Of a stretch of 64,000 bases of DNA, positions 1-11,959 are shown piece after piece. This stretch comes from Gnetum montanum (Eukaryota; Streptophyta; Gnetopsida; Gnetales; Gnetaceae), in assembly GCA_015680685.1 (NCBI GenBank), contig MNCI01008611.1, forward strand, positions 364,107-428,106. Direction: 5' to 3'. Position numbers and translations under genes: made by a program. The notes beneath the pieces were generated by a model, which was not told where the DNA came from, searched no databases, and worked only from the letters and a program-made list of their open reading frames with translations. Each line of letters begins with the position of its first letter. Positions within the stretch are counted from its first letter, which is position 1.

Positions 1-1340
1 TCTGAAGCAATTAATTTTGTGGCAAACCTGATTCCGTTGCAACATCAAGTTGAAGGCATCCAACAGGTTTGCCCCCAGCACATCTGCAAATTCCCCAAAA
101 AATTCAACTGGCCACCCATCCAACCCAGGAGCCCGATCTGATCTCATGGAAGCCAACACCCCCTCTAACTCCCTCCATGAGAAGGGCTCCAAAAACATTT
201 TTTTCTTGATCACCCCCAAAATAGGCTCCACCAGAACCAAAATAGGCAATGTCCCAGTGTATGCCCAGATATTAACCCAATACTACTACATCACGCATGC
301 AACGTCCCATGGGTCAATCAAAGAGACCCCATCTAGCTCTAGTCTAATCTCCTTAGCCAAGCAGTTAGCCTTAGCAATAGCAAAGAAAAACTTCATGTTT
401 CTATCCCCCTCTTTTAGCCAAGTAGCTCTAGCACGCTGCTTCCAATAGGTCTCTTCTTCGACATCAAGCTCATGTAACTTCCTTAACAGTAATTGCTCCT
501 CCACATCCACCTCTTCTCCCCTCTCCTATCAGGCCTGTAGGGACAACAAACATGACAGAAGATTTGCATGCCCAGCCTGAAAGGAAAACTTCTCCATTGC
601 TTTGGTGGAACAAATGGCCTGTTTAAGGTGGCATAGCCCAACCTTCAAGAAATCCCTAGGGTCCACCTATGAATGATAGCCCACCCAAATATGCACCTCC
701 AGTGGCCTGAGCCATGACTTTAACAAGCAAGATCTCTCAAACCAGAAGGGGGAAAACCTCAATGAAACGTGAATTCCCACCTAACAATAGAGCAACCAAT
801 AGTCAGATGCCATCCTCTCCTTCCCCACAACCCGTACATCGAAATTCATCAGAATGTGAATACTAATCTAGACATGGTCAATCCTAGACAAAACCAAATC
901 TTTTCCCCTACAACAGTTGCTCCAAGTAAACTTGCAGTCAGTAATCTCCATGTCCACCAAATCATGCGCCTGCAAGAAATCCAAGAAGTGCTAACTGCCC
1001 GAGGATCAATCATGTCATTACCCATTTTCTCCCATGTGTACAAGTGTTGATTGAAATCCCCAACCATGATCCACTACCTTTGATCAATGAGCACAACAAC
1101 CCAACACAACTCATCTAGCCGTTCCTCCTAGATCTAGGCACCATCGAAGTTTGTGAGCCAAACTTCCTTCTTGAGAAGTCGCACAGTAATGCTTCATGTC
1201 AAGGAGTCAACCGGCTTGAATGAAAGCTTTGCCAAAGCTACCAAACCCCCTACTTTACCATGACTAGGTACCATTTGTGTTTGCCACCCAACCCACTACA
1301 AATGGTGGGCCTCCATAGCCTGCAACTTTGTTTCCTATAA
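1..1340 (-). pseudogene. LINE ORF2: endonuclease and start of reverse transcriptase
   Basis: This is the 5' part of the LINE polyprotein that nicks target DNA and copies the RNA. About 1340-770 reads an exonuclease-endonuclease-phosphatase fold. It has a GGLVALA-like strand at about 1250 and the catalytic GDFN motif at about 1055 (MVGDFNQHLYTWEKM). At 510-286 is the linker typical of plant L1 proteins (EEETYWKQRARATWLKEGDRN). At 145-1 the RT starts with RAPGLDGWPVEFF, the usual block preceding the RT palm. Several stops interrupt the frame. The catalytic FADD block lies outside the window. Confidence 0.8.
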
Positions 1341-1663
1341 GTACACATTCTCACATTCCTCCTTTCTCACAATATCTCAAAGGGTTTTTCTTTTATAGGG
1401 GGTACCCTGCCCCTGCAATTCCAAAAAAGGATTTTCGTGGCTTATTAGCCAATCACTTCTTATACACCTCCCTTAGGATAGGCTGCAACCCCAAATCAAA
1501 CTCCTCTTTCATTTTTTTTTTTTACTTCGAGCAACTAGCGAGAGTGGCCGCCCTACTCTCCTAGCCTTCACGAAAACCAGGAAGCCTCCCTACAGCCCTA
1601 TCTGCACCACCAAAATATCAATCATTTTGGGGAAAGGTGACCCCCACACAACCCCAACCCAAT

Positions 1664-2929
1664 CTATAAGTGGTGGAAGGTCCCCCCTATCCCCCTTTTG
1701 AGGATGCAATGACATCTACCTCCAAACCTGCCGATGGAGGCACAAGCCTCTCCCCACATAACCCTGAATCTGATGCAAGCTCCCTCGAAGCCTCCAACAC
1801 CAACATGGGCATTGGCCCCCAACACCAACTTCTGGCATAGGCACCGGCCCCCTACTCCAGGGCCTAGTGTCAAGCACCATTGGACCCAAAGAAGACACCC
1901 CCTGCCGCATGGGTCGGCCACCCCGCCCCACCACCATCCACTCCTCCTTACTTTGGCAAGGCAAGGCCTTTGCCTGAACCCTGCAAGGCACCGTCGAATG
2001 ATTGGTCTTGCCACAAACCATGCATCCAGTTCCCAAAGCCTCCCTACACTCAACCGGCTTGTCCATCGAAAGATTCTTGTATTCAATGCGAAGGGTTTCT
2101 TCACCCAACGGGAGATCAAGAACCACTTCATGCACCCTGTCCTTGGACTCTAGAGACTGCCAAACACAGAATCAGGCATAAACCATATGATCCATAGATT
2201 CAATGATCTTGTCAAACTTGACGAATTTGTCAAAAAACCCCACCAGCATTTCCAAGAAACCAAGCATCCAAAGCTCCAAAGAAAGATCAAAGAACTAAAT
2301 CCAAACTGGCACCCCAGTGAAAAGATCCACATCCTAGTGGGCCCTTAGGTGCCAAGGTGCAAGGGCCAACCCCCGTGCCCCATAAAACCAAGGCTCCCCA
2401 AATAACACCTTATCACGATCTACAAGCAACTGGAATACAAATAGAAGCCTATCGTCAAGCAAACTACAAACCTACACAACTTGCATCCCCCAACTCGTAG
2501 TAGCCTACTTTTGAATAAGGTCCGTTCGGGTCCGTACACCCTCAAACATGAACTTGTCAATAAGGCTAAGTTCCCAGGTTCGCAATCCCTCACTCAAGGG
2601 TGCCAAACCTATAAACGCATAACTCCCTCCTCCTGTGAACAAGGCTCAATTCCCCCATCACCTGGATGCCAGCCAACCATATTGGACAAAACCTCCAAAA
2701 CACCACCACCACCACTTCCCCCCAAAGGCTTTCCTAAACTGTGCCCGAATAGGCCCCCATCATCATCCTCCGCCCCACCTCTCCCCAACACCCTGCCACC
2801 CCTACGCCCCCCTGCCCCCAAGCCAACCTCCCTACTTGCCAGAACGTCACCACCTCCAGCACTCAACCACCCCATTCCGCTCCCTCCTGTACTCCCTCCT
2901 ACGCTCCCGCCCATCATCCCCATGCTCAT
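1664..2929 (-). pseudogene. LINE ORF1: DUF4283-like domain plus CCHC zinc knuckle
   Basis: This ORF encodes the RNA-binding, gag-like protein of an L1 LINE. The frame opens at the ATG at 2929 with a Gly-rich, Met-rich N-terminus of about 100 residues (2609-2929). Around 2400-2150 the minus strand reads a DUF4283-type core with GEPWFY, VPVWI, LSLELW and YAxFCV motifs. A zinc knuckle of the form CX2CX4HX4C (CMVCGKTNHSTVPC) follows near 2000-2042. A low-complexity Gly/Arg/Val-rich tail runs to about 1664. The core is split over two or three frames, so the gene is not intact. The family assignment is firm; the exact boundaries are not. Confidence 0.75.
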
Positions 2930-2950
2930 CTAGTTACCCATTAAAAATTT

Positions 2951-5900
2951 TCAATAGCCCTAATCAGGGATAACAATTAGTTTACAATCAATTTTTTCGT
3001 GAATCTGAAGAGTTTGAATCAGTGAAGATGCTGAATTTACAGATTCATGAATCTCAGTAGATTACACTTGCATCAGTGACATCCAAATAAAATAAAATAA
3101 ACAAAAGAACTGGTGGGCCCAACATGAATCTGAAGATTAATATGGGTAAACCTCTTCGGAATTAAGTGAAACCAAATAATTGTTAAATATAATGGGTGGA
3201 CTCTGCTGATCTAGCACTAGAAGAATCGGGAAAGCAAACACACCCTGAAGTTTTCAAAGGATTTTTAATTTTTCCCATAGAAAATCATTTGGATATCATT
3301 AAAAGCTTTACTGTTGCAAATGCAGATTTTTATTTATATTTATTTGTTAGCTACCACAGCATATCTTTATTTCCTCTGTTGTAAAGCCAGGATGCAAACA
3401 CTTCAAAAATGGAAATGGAGTGTTACACTTTTGTTTTTTAATTAGTAGTTGAGTTATTGGAATCAGGCAGCAAGGGCAAGGGCAGTTGTAAATAGGCAAA
3501 CCGCAATGGCATGGCAAGTAGCAGGTCAAAGAGATCCAACCCTCAATAAACAACTCCCATATATGGTGTCACTACAATCAAGTAAAGAAATTAATATTTC
3601 ACTAACATCAGAGAGTTCAATGTTAGGCACCAAGTTGACTGAATGCGCCCAATAGATACAACTAACAGCAAAGAGAATCAAGGCAACTGGTTTACAGGTG
3701 GAAAGTGTAACAACCTATCTTTCTTGAGATTTCATCTTGAAGTTTGTAGCAATGTGTATGAATCTACTTTGTTATGATAATGTGTATGGATAGCATTGAT
3801 TTATAGAACTATCTATAATTTTATGACTTTGATAGATTTAGAGTGTTGCTAATATGCTTGTATTAATGATTGGCTAAGTAACTAGTCATTCTTTCTTGTG
3901 ATTGGTCTAAGTTGTGCTAATGTGTGCTGTGTGTATTACTATATGCAAAATACTAAGTACGTACTACCAATTGATTTAGCATATATTAATGGAATGAACA
4001 AATTGAAGGCTGAGTAGAAATAAAGATGAAATGCTATATTATTTATCAAGTTATTACTATGCTTTTATTTTTTATGTGTTGCATGACCTATGTGCATTGA
4101 AATGATTTCATAAACTGATTTGAATGTTTGTGTGTAAATTGTGTGTGTGTATTAGTGTGGATATGTCATGTACTTACTTTGATGTGTATTCATATAAATT
4201 TTGGATATCTTATCTTTAAAGACTACTGTACGAATTCTAATTTTTCAACAATCAGATTTGAAAAAAAGAAAACAAAGATTATGCTTCAAGAGCTGAAAGA
4301 AAAGATATGTTTCACTTAGTATGAATGATTCTTTTAAATATACATACATATGCACATGTTTCTAAGGAACTTGACCAATGAATCAAGTGGAAGGAACCTG
4401 ACCTATAAATCAGGGATATTACGTATATCATAGTAGTATTATTTAAAATAATGAACAATTGGAATGTTGTGTATGTTGTTGATGCATTATTCTTTAAAGT
4501 TTCATCAGTTAATATGATATAAGTACCCCTCCATGGTTGTAGAAAGGTCATGTGATGAATTTTCAAGGCATCATAAGACAATGTGATAATAAGTTATGAA
4601 TACAATATGGAAATTGTCGCATTGCTGATGGCTTGGAAGAGCAGGTGTTTTCACTTGGTTTTATGTTTTGAACTTGCGCTCTTTTATATTCTCATTTTGA
4701 AATCTCTTCCATTGCACCTTATGACTTGATTTCTAAAAAAAAATGTTGTTGAAATTGAAGCACACCTGCATACTCATTGTTGATACATTTTTAAGTGACA
4801 TGTTGCTAAAGAAAGAAGGATCGAATGTAGATATTATATTTGAATATTTTATGCTTATCAATTTTCTGCAAGATCAAAAGGAATCAAACTTGAGAGTTGG
4901 TAGAATTAGAATTCTAAAATATTGAAAGTTGCAACTAAGAGAATTGAACCTACAACCTATTAGAATATACTTTTATTAATTTTTAAGAGTGATCATGGAC
5001 AGAATTGACCTCGTGCCTAGGCGGTGCAAAAAAAGGTTTTATTTCTTTTTTTAAAAAAAGGAGATGTAGACCTGTTTGAATTTCACTAGCAATTATAAAG
5101 AGAGAAGAAAGGGGAGAAAAAAAGGAGAAAAAAAAGTCTACATGTGCATATTAGAGAAAGAAGGAGAACTCAATCACAAGGAAGGTGGCTAGAAATGAAC
5201 AACAACAAAAGGACAATGTAGCTAGAACAACAAACGAACAACAAAAAGATGACTGGAAAACAATGGATGAAAGAGAAGAACAACAACAACAAAAGAAGAT
5301 TGCGGCTAAAACAGCAAATGAACACCAACATGAGAAGGGTGTGGCTGAAAAAAAAGAATAGCAACAATGGAAGATTGTGGCTGCCACAAAAGTCAACAAA
5401 TTAAAAAAATTTTGAGCTTTGTAGCACTCAAATATTGTAATTAATTGTTTGTGGTAAGTAAAAAAATCTAAGCAAAAAGGTAAGATTAATCCTTCACTTG
5501 CTATGTGTGATGGATAGCATTGGCTGATAATCTCAATATCTCAACTCCTCACCTTTGTTTATCTTGAATATCATTTTATGTTAAAATCAACTTTGACAAG
5601 CTTTGGTTTTGAGATTTTGGATTGTTGAATCCTTAATTTTGTTGATGGATCTCTCCACCCATCCTATGCACTCTCAGCCATAAATGACTTGAATGAGAGT
5701 TGTTTTTGTAACAATTCAAAAGCACCCATAATGATTTAGGGCATATTGGCATAACAATTTCCCAGCAGGGGCCAAGGATCCCTTATATGAGGATTGGTAC
5801 TACCAGCAGAAAGTGAGAGCATCCCTAGGCCCATGTCTATTTTATGACTTTCTGAAATTTACAGAATTGTTGAAATTTTGGTTTTGGGCTGAAAAATTGG

Positions 5901-7189
5901 CTTGATGATGCTCTTGAATGCTTAATTCTTAGATTTGAATTTTGATTCTTATTTGTGTACCTTCTCAAGTCTGATTTTGTTATCTTTCTATGAGTCCAAT
6001 GGAGTGGGGGAAATCTTATATGTTAATTTATGGTTATTAAATGTTAATGATCTTAAATTATGGCTATTATTAAATGTAGGTGATTTCTCTATTCCCTATT
6101 ATTGGTAAATTAGATAATTTGATTAAATATTAGTGGTGTGCAATTTATTATTTCAGTTTTAAAAAGTTATGGAAATGATTTTTATTCTCAAGGTTGCTGG
6201 AAGAAAATAAAATAGATTTATTGTTCAATTAAATGAATTGATATTATTGATTTAGACATTTCTTGTAACTAATTGTTGGGTTGGACAAGTCTGATGATGA
6301 ACAACATTTGATATATTATTATGGTTTGAGAAAAATCAGAATCTGATTAATAAATAAAGAGAAAATCAAACTTGTACATTGTATCAAAAGAATCTTCCAT
6401 AGATTGTTGTTGTCACAGTTTGGTTTTCATGGTTGCCCTTTTTTATCAACAATGGTTAAACCAAAATCTGATTATGCTTATAGTTTGTTGATTGACACTA
6501 AATGTAGTTGTTCTTTATTTTTCTGTTAAGAGTTTTGATAATTTGATTTGTAAACTACTAATTCATACGATTCTTGTGCTGCTTGTCCAACTATCTATGT
6601 GAACTAGTTTATTAATGTGTACTATCTAGTTACTGATTTTTCTTTCTTGCTGAGCCCTAGATATTTTATCATTGGCAATGCTATTGTCAATACAAAGATT
6701 GTTGTATTATTCTAAATTTCAATTTGCAGTTTTCCAGGCACATGACTACTATGTTTCTCTTGAGTTTGAATTTGTTACGACCTATTACATTTTGACTCTG
6801 TGTAATATAAGACTATTAAGTGAAAGGATTCAATTAATTAGCTTTTGCTAAGCTAGATGGCTACGGATATGATTTTAAGTTTTAAATGTTTTTACTTTTG
6901 TACTGCAACTTAGATGCATAGTGTATTAAGAGATGTCAATCATCATATTGGCATTCTCTTCTTGCTAGATCCTTGGGTCATTCCTTGCATCATACAATTT
7001 TGCTTGTTATGCTTTATTTTAAATGATAGTTGTCTATGTTGGTCTATATACAAATTGAATTTTTGATAATTGATCAATTGTTTGGGGAAAAAAAGGTTTA
7101 ACCTTGCATTTTCAGCCAGCTTATTGAGGGCTTTGGGTGTTAACTCTTGCTTCGTACAGATGGGTGTTACAGAAAGGACCAAAGCTAAA
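2951..7189. other. Gene-poor AT-rich DNA
   Basis: No convincing coding region, RNA gene or bounded mobile element was recognised here. The longest open frames (for example 4312-4581 minus and 6943-7215 minus) have no recognisable motif and look like chance frames in AT-rich DNA. About 5040-5400 is an A-rich, purine-rich tract with many AAC/GAA triplets; it produces Cys/Phe/Ser-rich shadow frames on the minus strand. The stretch could hold distant 3' exons of the gene at 9754-11591, whose C-terminal half was not found, but none was seen. Confidence 0.5.
5040..5400. repeat. Low-complexity A-rich purine tract
   Basis: The plus strand is almost all A and G, with interspersed AAC triplets (for example GAACAACAACAAAAGG near 5195-5210 and again near 5277-5295). 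It is simple-sequence DNA rather than a coding exon. Confidence 0.6.
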
Positions 7190-8270
7190 GTTACAGAATA
7201 TGTTCTAACACACACTCAAATCCACTCTAACATTCTCAAATATAAAGACATGGCATTCACGCATAAAATGCAACCTCTCAAGTAAAATCCCACATAGCAA
7301 TTGATCATATTAGGATATGTGATATACAAACTATCAGAGGAGATTTGGAGGTTCATATCAAGAAGCAATATGAAAAAGACATCTGGTACTAAAAAACTGG
7401 AAAGTTCAAAGATGAGTATGTGTGACAGTGTAAGTTGGCCATCACCCAAAAATAACAACGAAAGTCTATAAAAAAGGCTGACAGAAGCCTGTGTATCCAT
7501 GGTAGCTTCAAGAAGTTGTAGATTGAAAGCTGCAAGAAGTTAATTGTACATGGTCAATGCTGAAGATGGTAAAAGGCTAAAATTTCAATAGTCAAGAAAC
7601 GTGACTGATGTAGTGTGCAAAAATTGCAGGACTTTGAAATCTCACTAACAACACAAAAAAGGCAAGCCTCCCTTATAAAATCTTTTGCATATAGTGAGGG
7701 GAGAAGGCGCTTAAAGATTAAAGAAGATGTAATAAAATGTGTCCATTTGTGTCGAAAATATTTCATAAGCCAAGGGAAGAGTTACAGACTATGTCCTAAC
7801 ACAAACTGAAATCCATTCAAAAAATATTTTGTAAACATTCTTAGATATAAACACATGGCCAATGGATACCCGTAGAAACCTCGCAAGTAAAGTCCCCTAT
7901 AGTGGTTTATGATGTTAAGATTTGTGATATATATGAACAAGAACTATTCAAGACTTGGAGGTTTCTAACAAGAAGCAGTATGAAGATGAGGTTTGATACT
8001 TAATAATTGGAAATTTCAGAGATCAGTATGTCTCACAATGTGAGTTGGCCATCATCAAAAGCTAATAACCAAAGTCTGTAAAGGAGGTTGAAAGAAACCT
8101 GTATATCAGTTGCAGCTACAAGAAGCTACAGATTGAAAGCTGCAAGAATCTGATTGCACAAGGTCAATGTTGACGATAGTAAAAAGCTAGCATTTCAGCA
8201 GTTGAGAAAAGTGATTGATGCAAAGACCCAAGGCAGTTGTAAGAGGTCATGTGCAGAAATTGCAGGAGGC
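7190..8270 (+). repeat. Diverged tandem duplication, two copies of about 0.45 kb, period about 0.6 kb
   Basis: Two related blocks lie head to tail, at about 7190-7632 and about 7780-8270. Shared landmarks are TTACAGAATATGTTCTAACAC versus TTACAGACTATGTCCTAACAC, GTTGGCCATCA (ending at about 7440 and 8050), TAGATTGAAAGCTGCAAGAA versus CAGATTGAAAGCTGCAAGAA, and TGCAGGAC versus TGCAGGAG at the ends. The blocks differ by many substitutions and small indels, so the duplication is old. Neither holds a coding frame that can be recognised. They may be remnants of a repeat family not otherwise present in the window. Confidence 0.7.
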
Positions 8271-9753
8271 CAGGTAAAGTAAAGGATACATAAGAGCAGA
8301 TTCAAGATGGAGCTGCTAAAGCAGCATTTTATTTTGCATGGATAATCAAAATAGTCGTTGTGCATTACAATGTTGACTTGGAAGAACTGTACATGGAAGA
8401 TACAGCGCAAGAAGATAAGCTGCAACTAATGGAGGTTGAATCAGTAAAAGAGTTCAACCAGTGAACTATTCTTGAAGTTCAGATGTTTCATACTCGAGTA
8501 CCAACCAAAAATGGTTTTAATTTGTTATGCACAAGATTATTATTACCAATCATTTTGAATAACTTATTCCTTGCCAGAAAAATCAACAATTAGATTAAAT
8601 GTCCAAGCTTTTGCTTAATACAATATGCAAAACTCTGGCAGCTAAGAACTGTATTTGAGAATCCACTTTCCCAGCAATCACATGAAGCATCTGTAGAATG
8701 TAGACAACTGAAAAAATTAAGGGTGTTATACATGTTATTTCTCCTTTGGAATATTTGATTCTAGCCATTATGAGACACTTTGGCATTGAAATATAACATA
8801 TTTGTATAACAGGTTTGCATGAATTGAGAAACACACAATCTTATATTAAAATGTGGTATGAAAGCATGCATTCTACATGAATTGCAAATATTTGCAATAC
8901 AAGTTTAAGGTAAACCTATTTATGTAATACATGTAAAGAAAAGGAAATAACTCCATCCAACACAGATATCCTTCAAAAGCTTTTTTTCCGTCTTCTTTTG
9001 AATGGTCCTATATTATTTTGCTGTATTTATATTTCCTTTTTAAAGTTATTGTCAACCATCACAATTCTTCTAATAACTTAGAATCATCTTCTATAAATTT
9101 GAACCTTGCCTTGACAACATGATTGTGTTACTACTGCCAAGGGATGAACTAACTCTAATTTATGTCAATTTAACGAGAAGACTCTATTACAATTTATCTA
9201 TAATGATAGAACCATTTATCACAAAACATTCAGTCATATGAAATACATTTTGTTTCATATTTATGTTTTACAACAATATTTGCCCATGCTTTTCCAAGGC
9301 ACATGAAATATAACATAACACTCATGCTTGTCTTGTGTTACTTTGGACCAATGCCTTTTTATGTTCATTTAACACAATCATTCCTCATGTCCTTCACATA
9401 TTCATTTATCAGATTCCCTTTTTTTCACAGTTAAATTGTTTTTATGTTTTTGCCGTAGGGTTTTACCCAGGATTACCCCAGAAAAAATAAAAGCTGATGT
9501 AAATAGCTTGAGAGTGTTCTGAAATAAAAGGTAGTTTAAGTTCACCCTCTCATTTTTATTTTTATTTTGAAATAAATAAGAGAGATCATTGATTCCTGTA
9601 TATAATTTTTCTTTAAAATAAAGAATTCTAGTAAAGTTTTCCTACAAGTAATATTTTGGTGGAATTTTCCATGAGCAATCCAGTGAAAAACATAATTAAG
9701 CAAATATTCTACCCGTACATATGAATTGCATATAAGTGTTCACATTCTGCTAC
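8271..9753. other. Downstream or intronic DNA of the adjacent gene, no exon recognised
   Basis: This stretch follows the last recognised exon of the minus-strand gene at 9754-11591 and should hold its next intron. A minus-strand frame at 8595-8834 follows a CAG acceptor-like site, but it matches nothing known to me and lacks a convincing donor, so no exon is called. Confidence 0.4.
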
Positions 9754-11591
9754 CTGAATATAATCAAACCATCGCAAAATATTTGGAAATGCCTTCCACT
9801 CGGATTGAGGAAGCTGTAGCTGTAAGCATACCCAAAACAAATTTCATTATTCAAATAAGAGAGAAGTTCAGTATCAATCCAAAAAACTGAACATTTACGG
9901 ATTCAACTATCTTAACAGTGTTCAGTGTCATTTACTTTTAAGGCATGACACTATTTCAAATGAAAGCAGTAAAATAGTATCAAAATTAAATTTTAATTTT
10001 TTTAAAAAGCATACCATGGAGTCATGGAGATAAGCAAAGACTACTATATCAGCTATAGATGGACAAAGTCCACTGCCACCAAGAACTGATCTTTGAATTA
10101 AATTTTCATCAAAATCTTTGAATTTGTTTAGAACAGGGCGTGTATCAGCATGAAAATCATCAACAAATGTTAACCATCTCAAAACCTAAAAAATTTATAA
10201 AAAAAAAAAAAACACTGAAATAGACCAAGGAGTACATCTGCATAGCCATCCATCCGACAAAGTAGAATATTCCTTACCTCCTCCCAATTCTCAGAAGAGA
10301 CGCTAAAAGTTCTTTGTTCTTCAGAAGATTCTAGCAAGTTTGAAAACAGTAATTTGAGATCTGGGTAAACTTGGTATCCTACATGAATCATGGCAAATAT
10401 GTCAAAATCTGCAGTAAATTTTGTAATTTGGATCAAGAAAACAAAAAAGGTATTTCAAATGCAATGACATAAAGGATAGATATAGAAGTTCTTTGTTCTT
10501 CAGAAGATTCTAGCAAGTTTGAAAACAGTAATTTGAGATCTGGGTAAACTTGGTATCCTACATGAATCATGGCAAATATGTCAAAATCTGCAGTAAATTT
10601 TGTAATTTGGATCAAGAAAACAAAAAAGGTATTTCAAATGCAATGACATAAAGGATAGATATAGATATGTTACAGAGAAATGACATCACTGCAGAAACTT
10701 CTTTACAGTTTAAATTAAATGCATAAGCAAAACTACACAAGGTTTGAGACGGTGGAGTGCTTTTGGGAATGGAATGACATGCAAANNNNNNNNNNNNNNN
10801 NNNNNNNNNNNNNNNNNNNNNNNNNNNNNNNNNNNNNNNNNNNNNNNNNNNNNNNNNNNNNNNNNNNNNNNNNNNNNNNNNNNNNNNNNNNNNNNNNNNN
10901 NNNNNNNNNNNNNNNNNNNNNNNNNNNNNNNNNNNNNNNNNNNNNNNNNNNNNNNNNNNNNNNNNNNNNNNNNNNNNNNNNNNNNNNNNNNNNNNNNNNN
11001 NNNNNNNNNNNNNNNNNNNNNNNNNNNNNNNNNNNNNNNNNNNNNNNNNNNNNNNNNNNNNNNNNNNNNNNNNNNNNNNNNNNNNNNNNNNNNNNNNNNN
11101 NNNNNNNNNNNNNNNNNNNNNNNNNNNNNNNNNNNNNNNNNNNNNNNNNNNNNNNNNNNNNNNNNNNNNNNNNNNNNNNNNNNNNNNNNNNNNNNNNNNN
11201 NNNGGTGCATAGTGTAATGAGAAATCAATAGAAGCAAAGCCAGAAAGTTCGCAAAATTTTAGAATCAAGCTTTAAGAAGTGAATGATAGCTCAATGGAAG
11301 TACATTCAATGAATATTCTTGATTTATGGCATGAAAGAGCTACGGTATGCCATTTTGCCAAAACTTTCCGTTTTGTTGTCTTAACACATCGAACAGACCA
11401 GCATTAAAACATCACCTAGTGTCCTCGAGTAGCCATATACTGATAAAGTTCACGTTCAAAATCGAAGACGTCCGTATTTAAGTAATATAATTTTGATGGA
11501 TTACCGAAGAGATGGAGAAATATTTGGAAATAGCAGAAATGGCAATGCCTTTTGGTTCGAAATTTGAGATTTCCTCTGTATCCAGGCCCAT
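9754..11591 (-). CDS. GST-C-like N-terminal domain protein, plant Arc1p/AIMP1-like tRNA-synthetase cofactor (5' exons, partial)
   Basis: Exons seen are 11505-11591 (ATG at 11591 in context AAGGATGG, 29 codons), 10278-10408, 10015-10185 (57 codons) and 9754-9819 (22 codons). Each visible boundary follows GT-AG. The last two exons join in phase and read VLRWLTF, a GGSGLCPSIADIVVFAYL helix and ILRWFDYIQ. This pattern and spacing match the GST-C-like N-terminal domain of plant homologues of Arc1p/AIMP1, proteins that bind tRNA and tether aminoacyl-tRNA synthetases in the cytosol. Exon 1 (ISAISKYFSISS) fits the first helix. Exon 1 ends in phase 0 but exon 2 needs one extra base, so a small exon is missing, perhaps in the N gap (10786-11203). 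The C-terminal OB-fold domain was not found; it may lie beyond long introns. Another GST-C-bearing synthetase partner is possible. The gene may be damaged by the 179-bp duplication. Confidence 0.6.
10308..10665 (+). repeat. 179-bp tandem duplication overlapping exon 2 of the AIMP1-like gene
   Basis: The segment 10308-10486 is repeated almost without change at 10487-10665. On the minus strand it contains the intron end, the CTGCAG acceptor and most of the exon coding for YPDLKLLFSNLL, but not the exon's GT donor. The gene therefore has an extra acceptor followed by a truncated exon before the complete one. The paralogous copy at 62741-63430 lacks the duplication, so it arose in this copy after the two diverged, or is an assembly error next to the gap. 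Confidence 0.9.
10786..11203. other. Assembly gap (418 Ns)
   Basis: The run of N lies in an intron of the minus-strand gene between exon 1 and exon 2. The flank on its low side (10670-10785) matches 63305-63428 of the second copy, so that copy shows what begins inside the gap. Confidence 0.99.
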
Positions 11592-11959
11592 CCTTGATAC
11601 CAAGCGTTCTGCGTTAACTCTCTCTTCTGCTGCTGTCTAGCAAAAACCCTCTGCTGCCTCGGCGACCGGTTTTGTTAATTGAAAGCACCTTCTGTCAGGG
11701 CTGAAATGTGGTAAATCTTGTCAGCGTTCAAATCAAGTACCACGCTCGACGCTTGTATTCTGCCCTGGGCCGCCGAGGTTTTGACCATTGAATATCAATT
11801 TCTCATATGTATTTGGCAACGTTTACGAAGTGTCTCCCAATGGCTCCATTCATGGAAATAATGTAATACAAGATACCTTTTTTTAAACAAAAAGTCTTTT
11901 TAGAAAAGAATAAAATAAAAAGTCTTTCGCTAAAATTGGGTTAAAAATATTTTTATTTA
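11592..11959 (-). promoter_or_regulatory. Probable 5' UTR and proximal promoter of the AIMP1-like gene
   Basis: The region upstream of the ATG at 11591 is more GC-rich than its surroundings between about 11580 and 11780, with several CG dinucleotides (GGCGACCGG, GGGCCGCCGAGG). No TATA box is evident at a suitable distance. This fits a TATA-less housekeeping promoter. The transcription start cannot be placed from sequence alone. Confidence 0.35.

Larger units (their letters stand above)
1..2950 (-). mobile_element. L1-type LINE, 5' portion (runs out of the window)
   Basis: A minus-strand non-LTR retrotransposon enters at base 2950 and leaves the window at base 1. In order it shows ORF1 (glycine-rich N-terminus, DUF4283-like domain, CCHC zinc knuckle), then ORF2 with an AP-type endonuclease and the first RT blocks. 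This is the usual plant L1 order. The ORF1 part is C-rich on the plus strand and clearly more GC-rich than the DNA around it, so it stands out as inserted. Frames are broken by stops and shifts, so it is a dead copy. No target-site duplication could be checked because the 3' end is outside the window. Confidence 0.85.

Noticed and set aside
2481-2973. Proline-rich plus-strand ORFs
   Set aside because: They are antisense shadows of the Gly-rich N-terminus of the minus-strand LINE ORF1.
5151-5399. Cys/Phe-rich minus-strand ORFs resembling a membrane protein
   Set aside because: They are translations of a purine-rich simple-sequence tract and have no conserved motif.
8595-8834. Possible exon on minus after a CAG acceptor
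   Set aside because: No matching donor, no recognisable similarity, and it ends in a stop; kept only as a note.
10612-11268. Long ORFs across the N gap
   Set aside because: They consist mostly of unknown residues from the Ns; no coding evidence.
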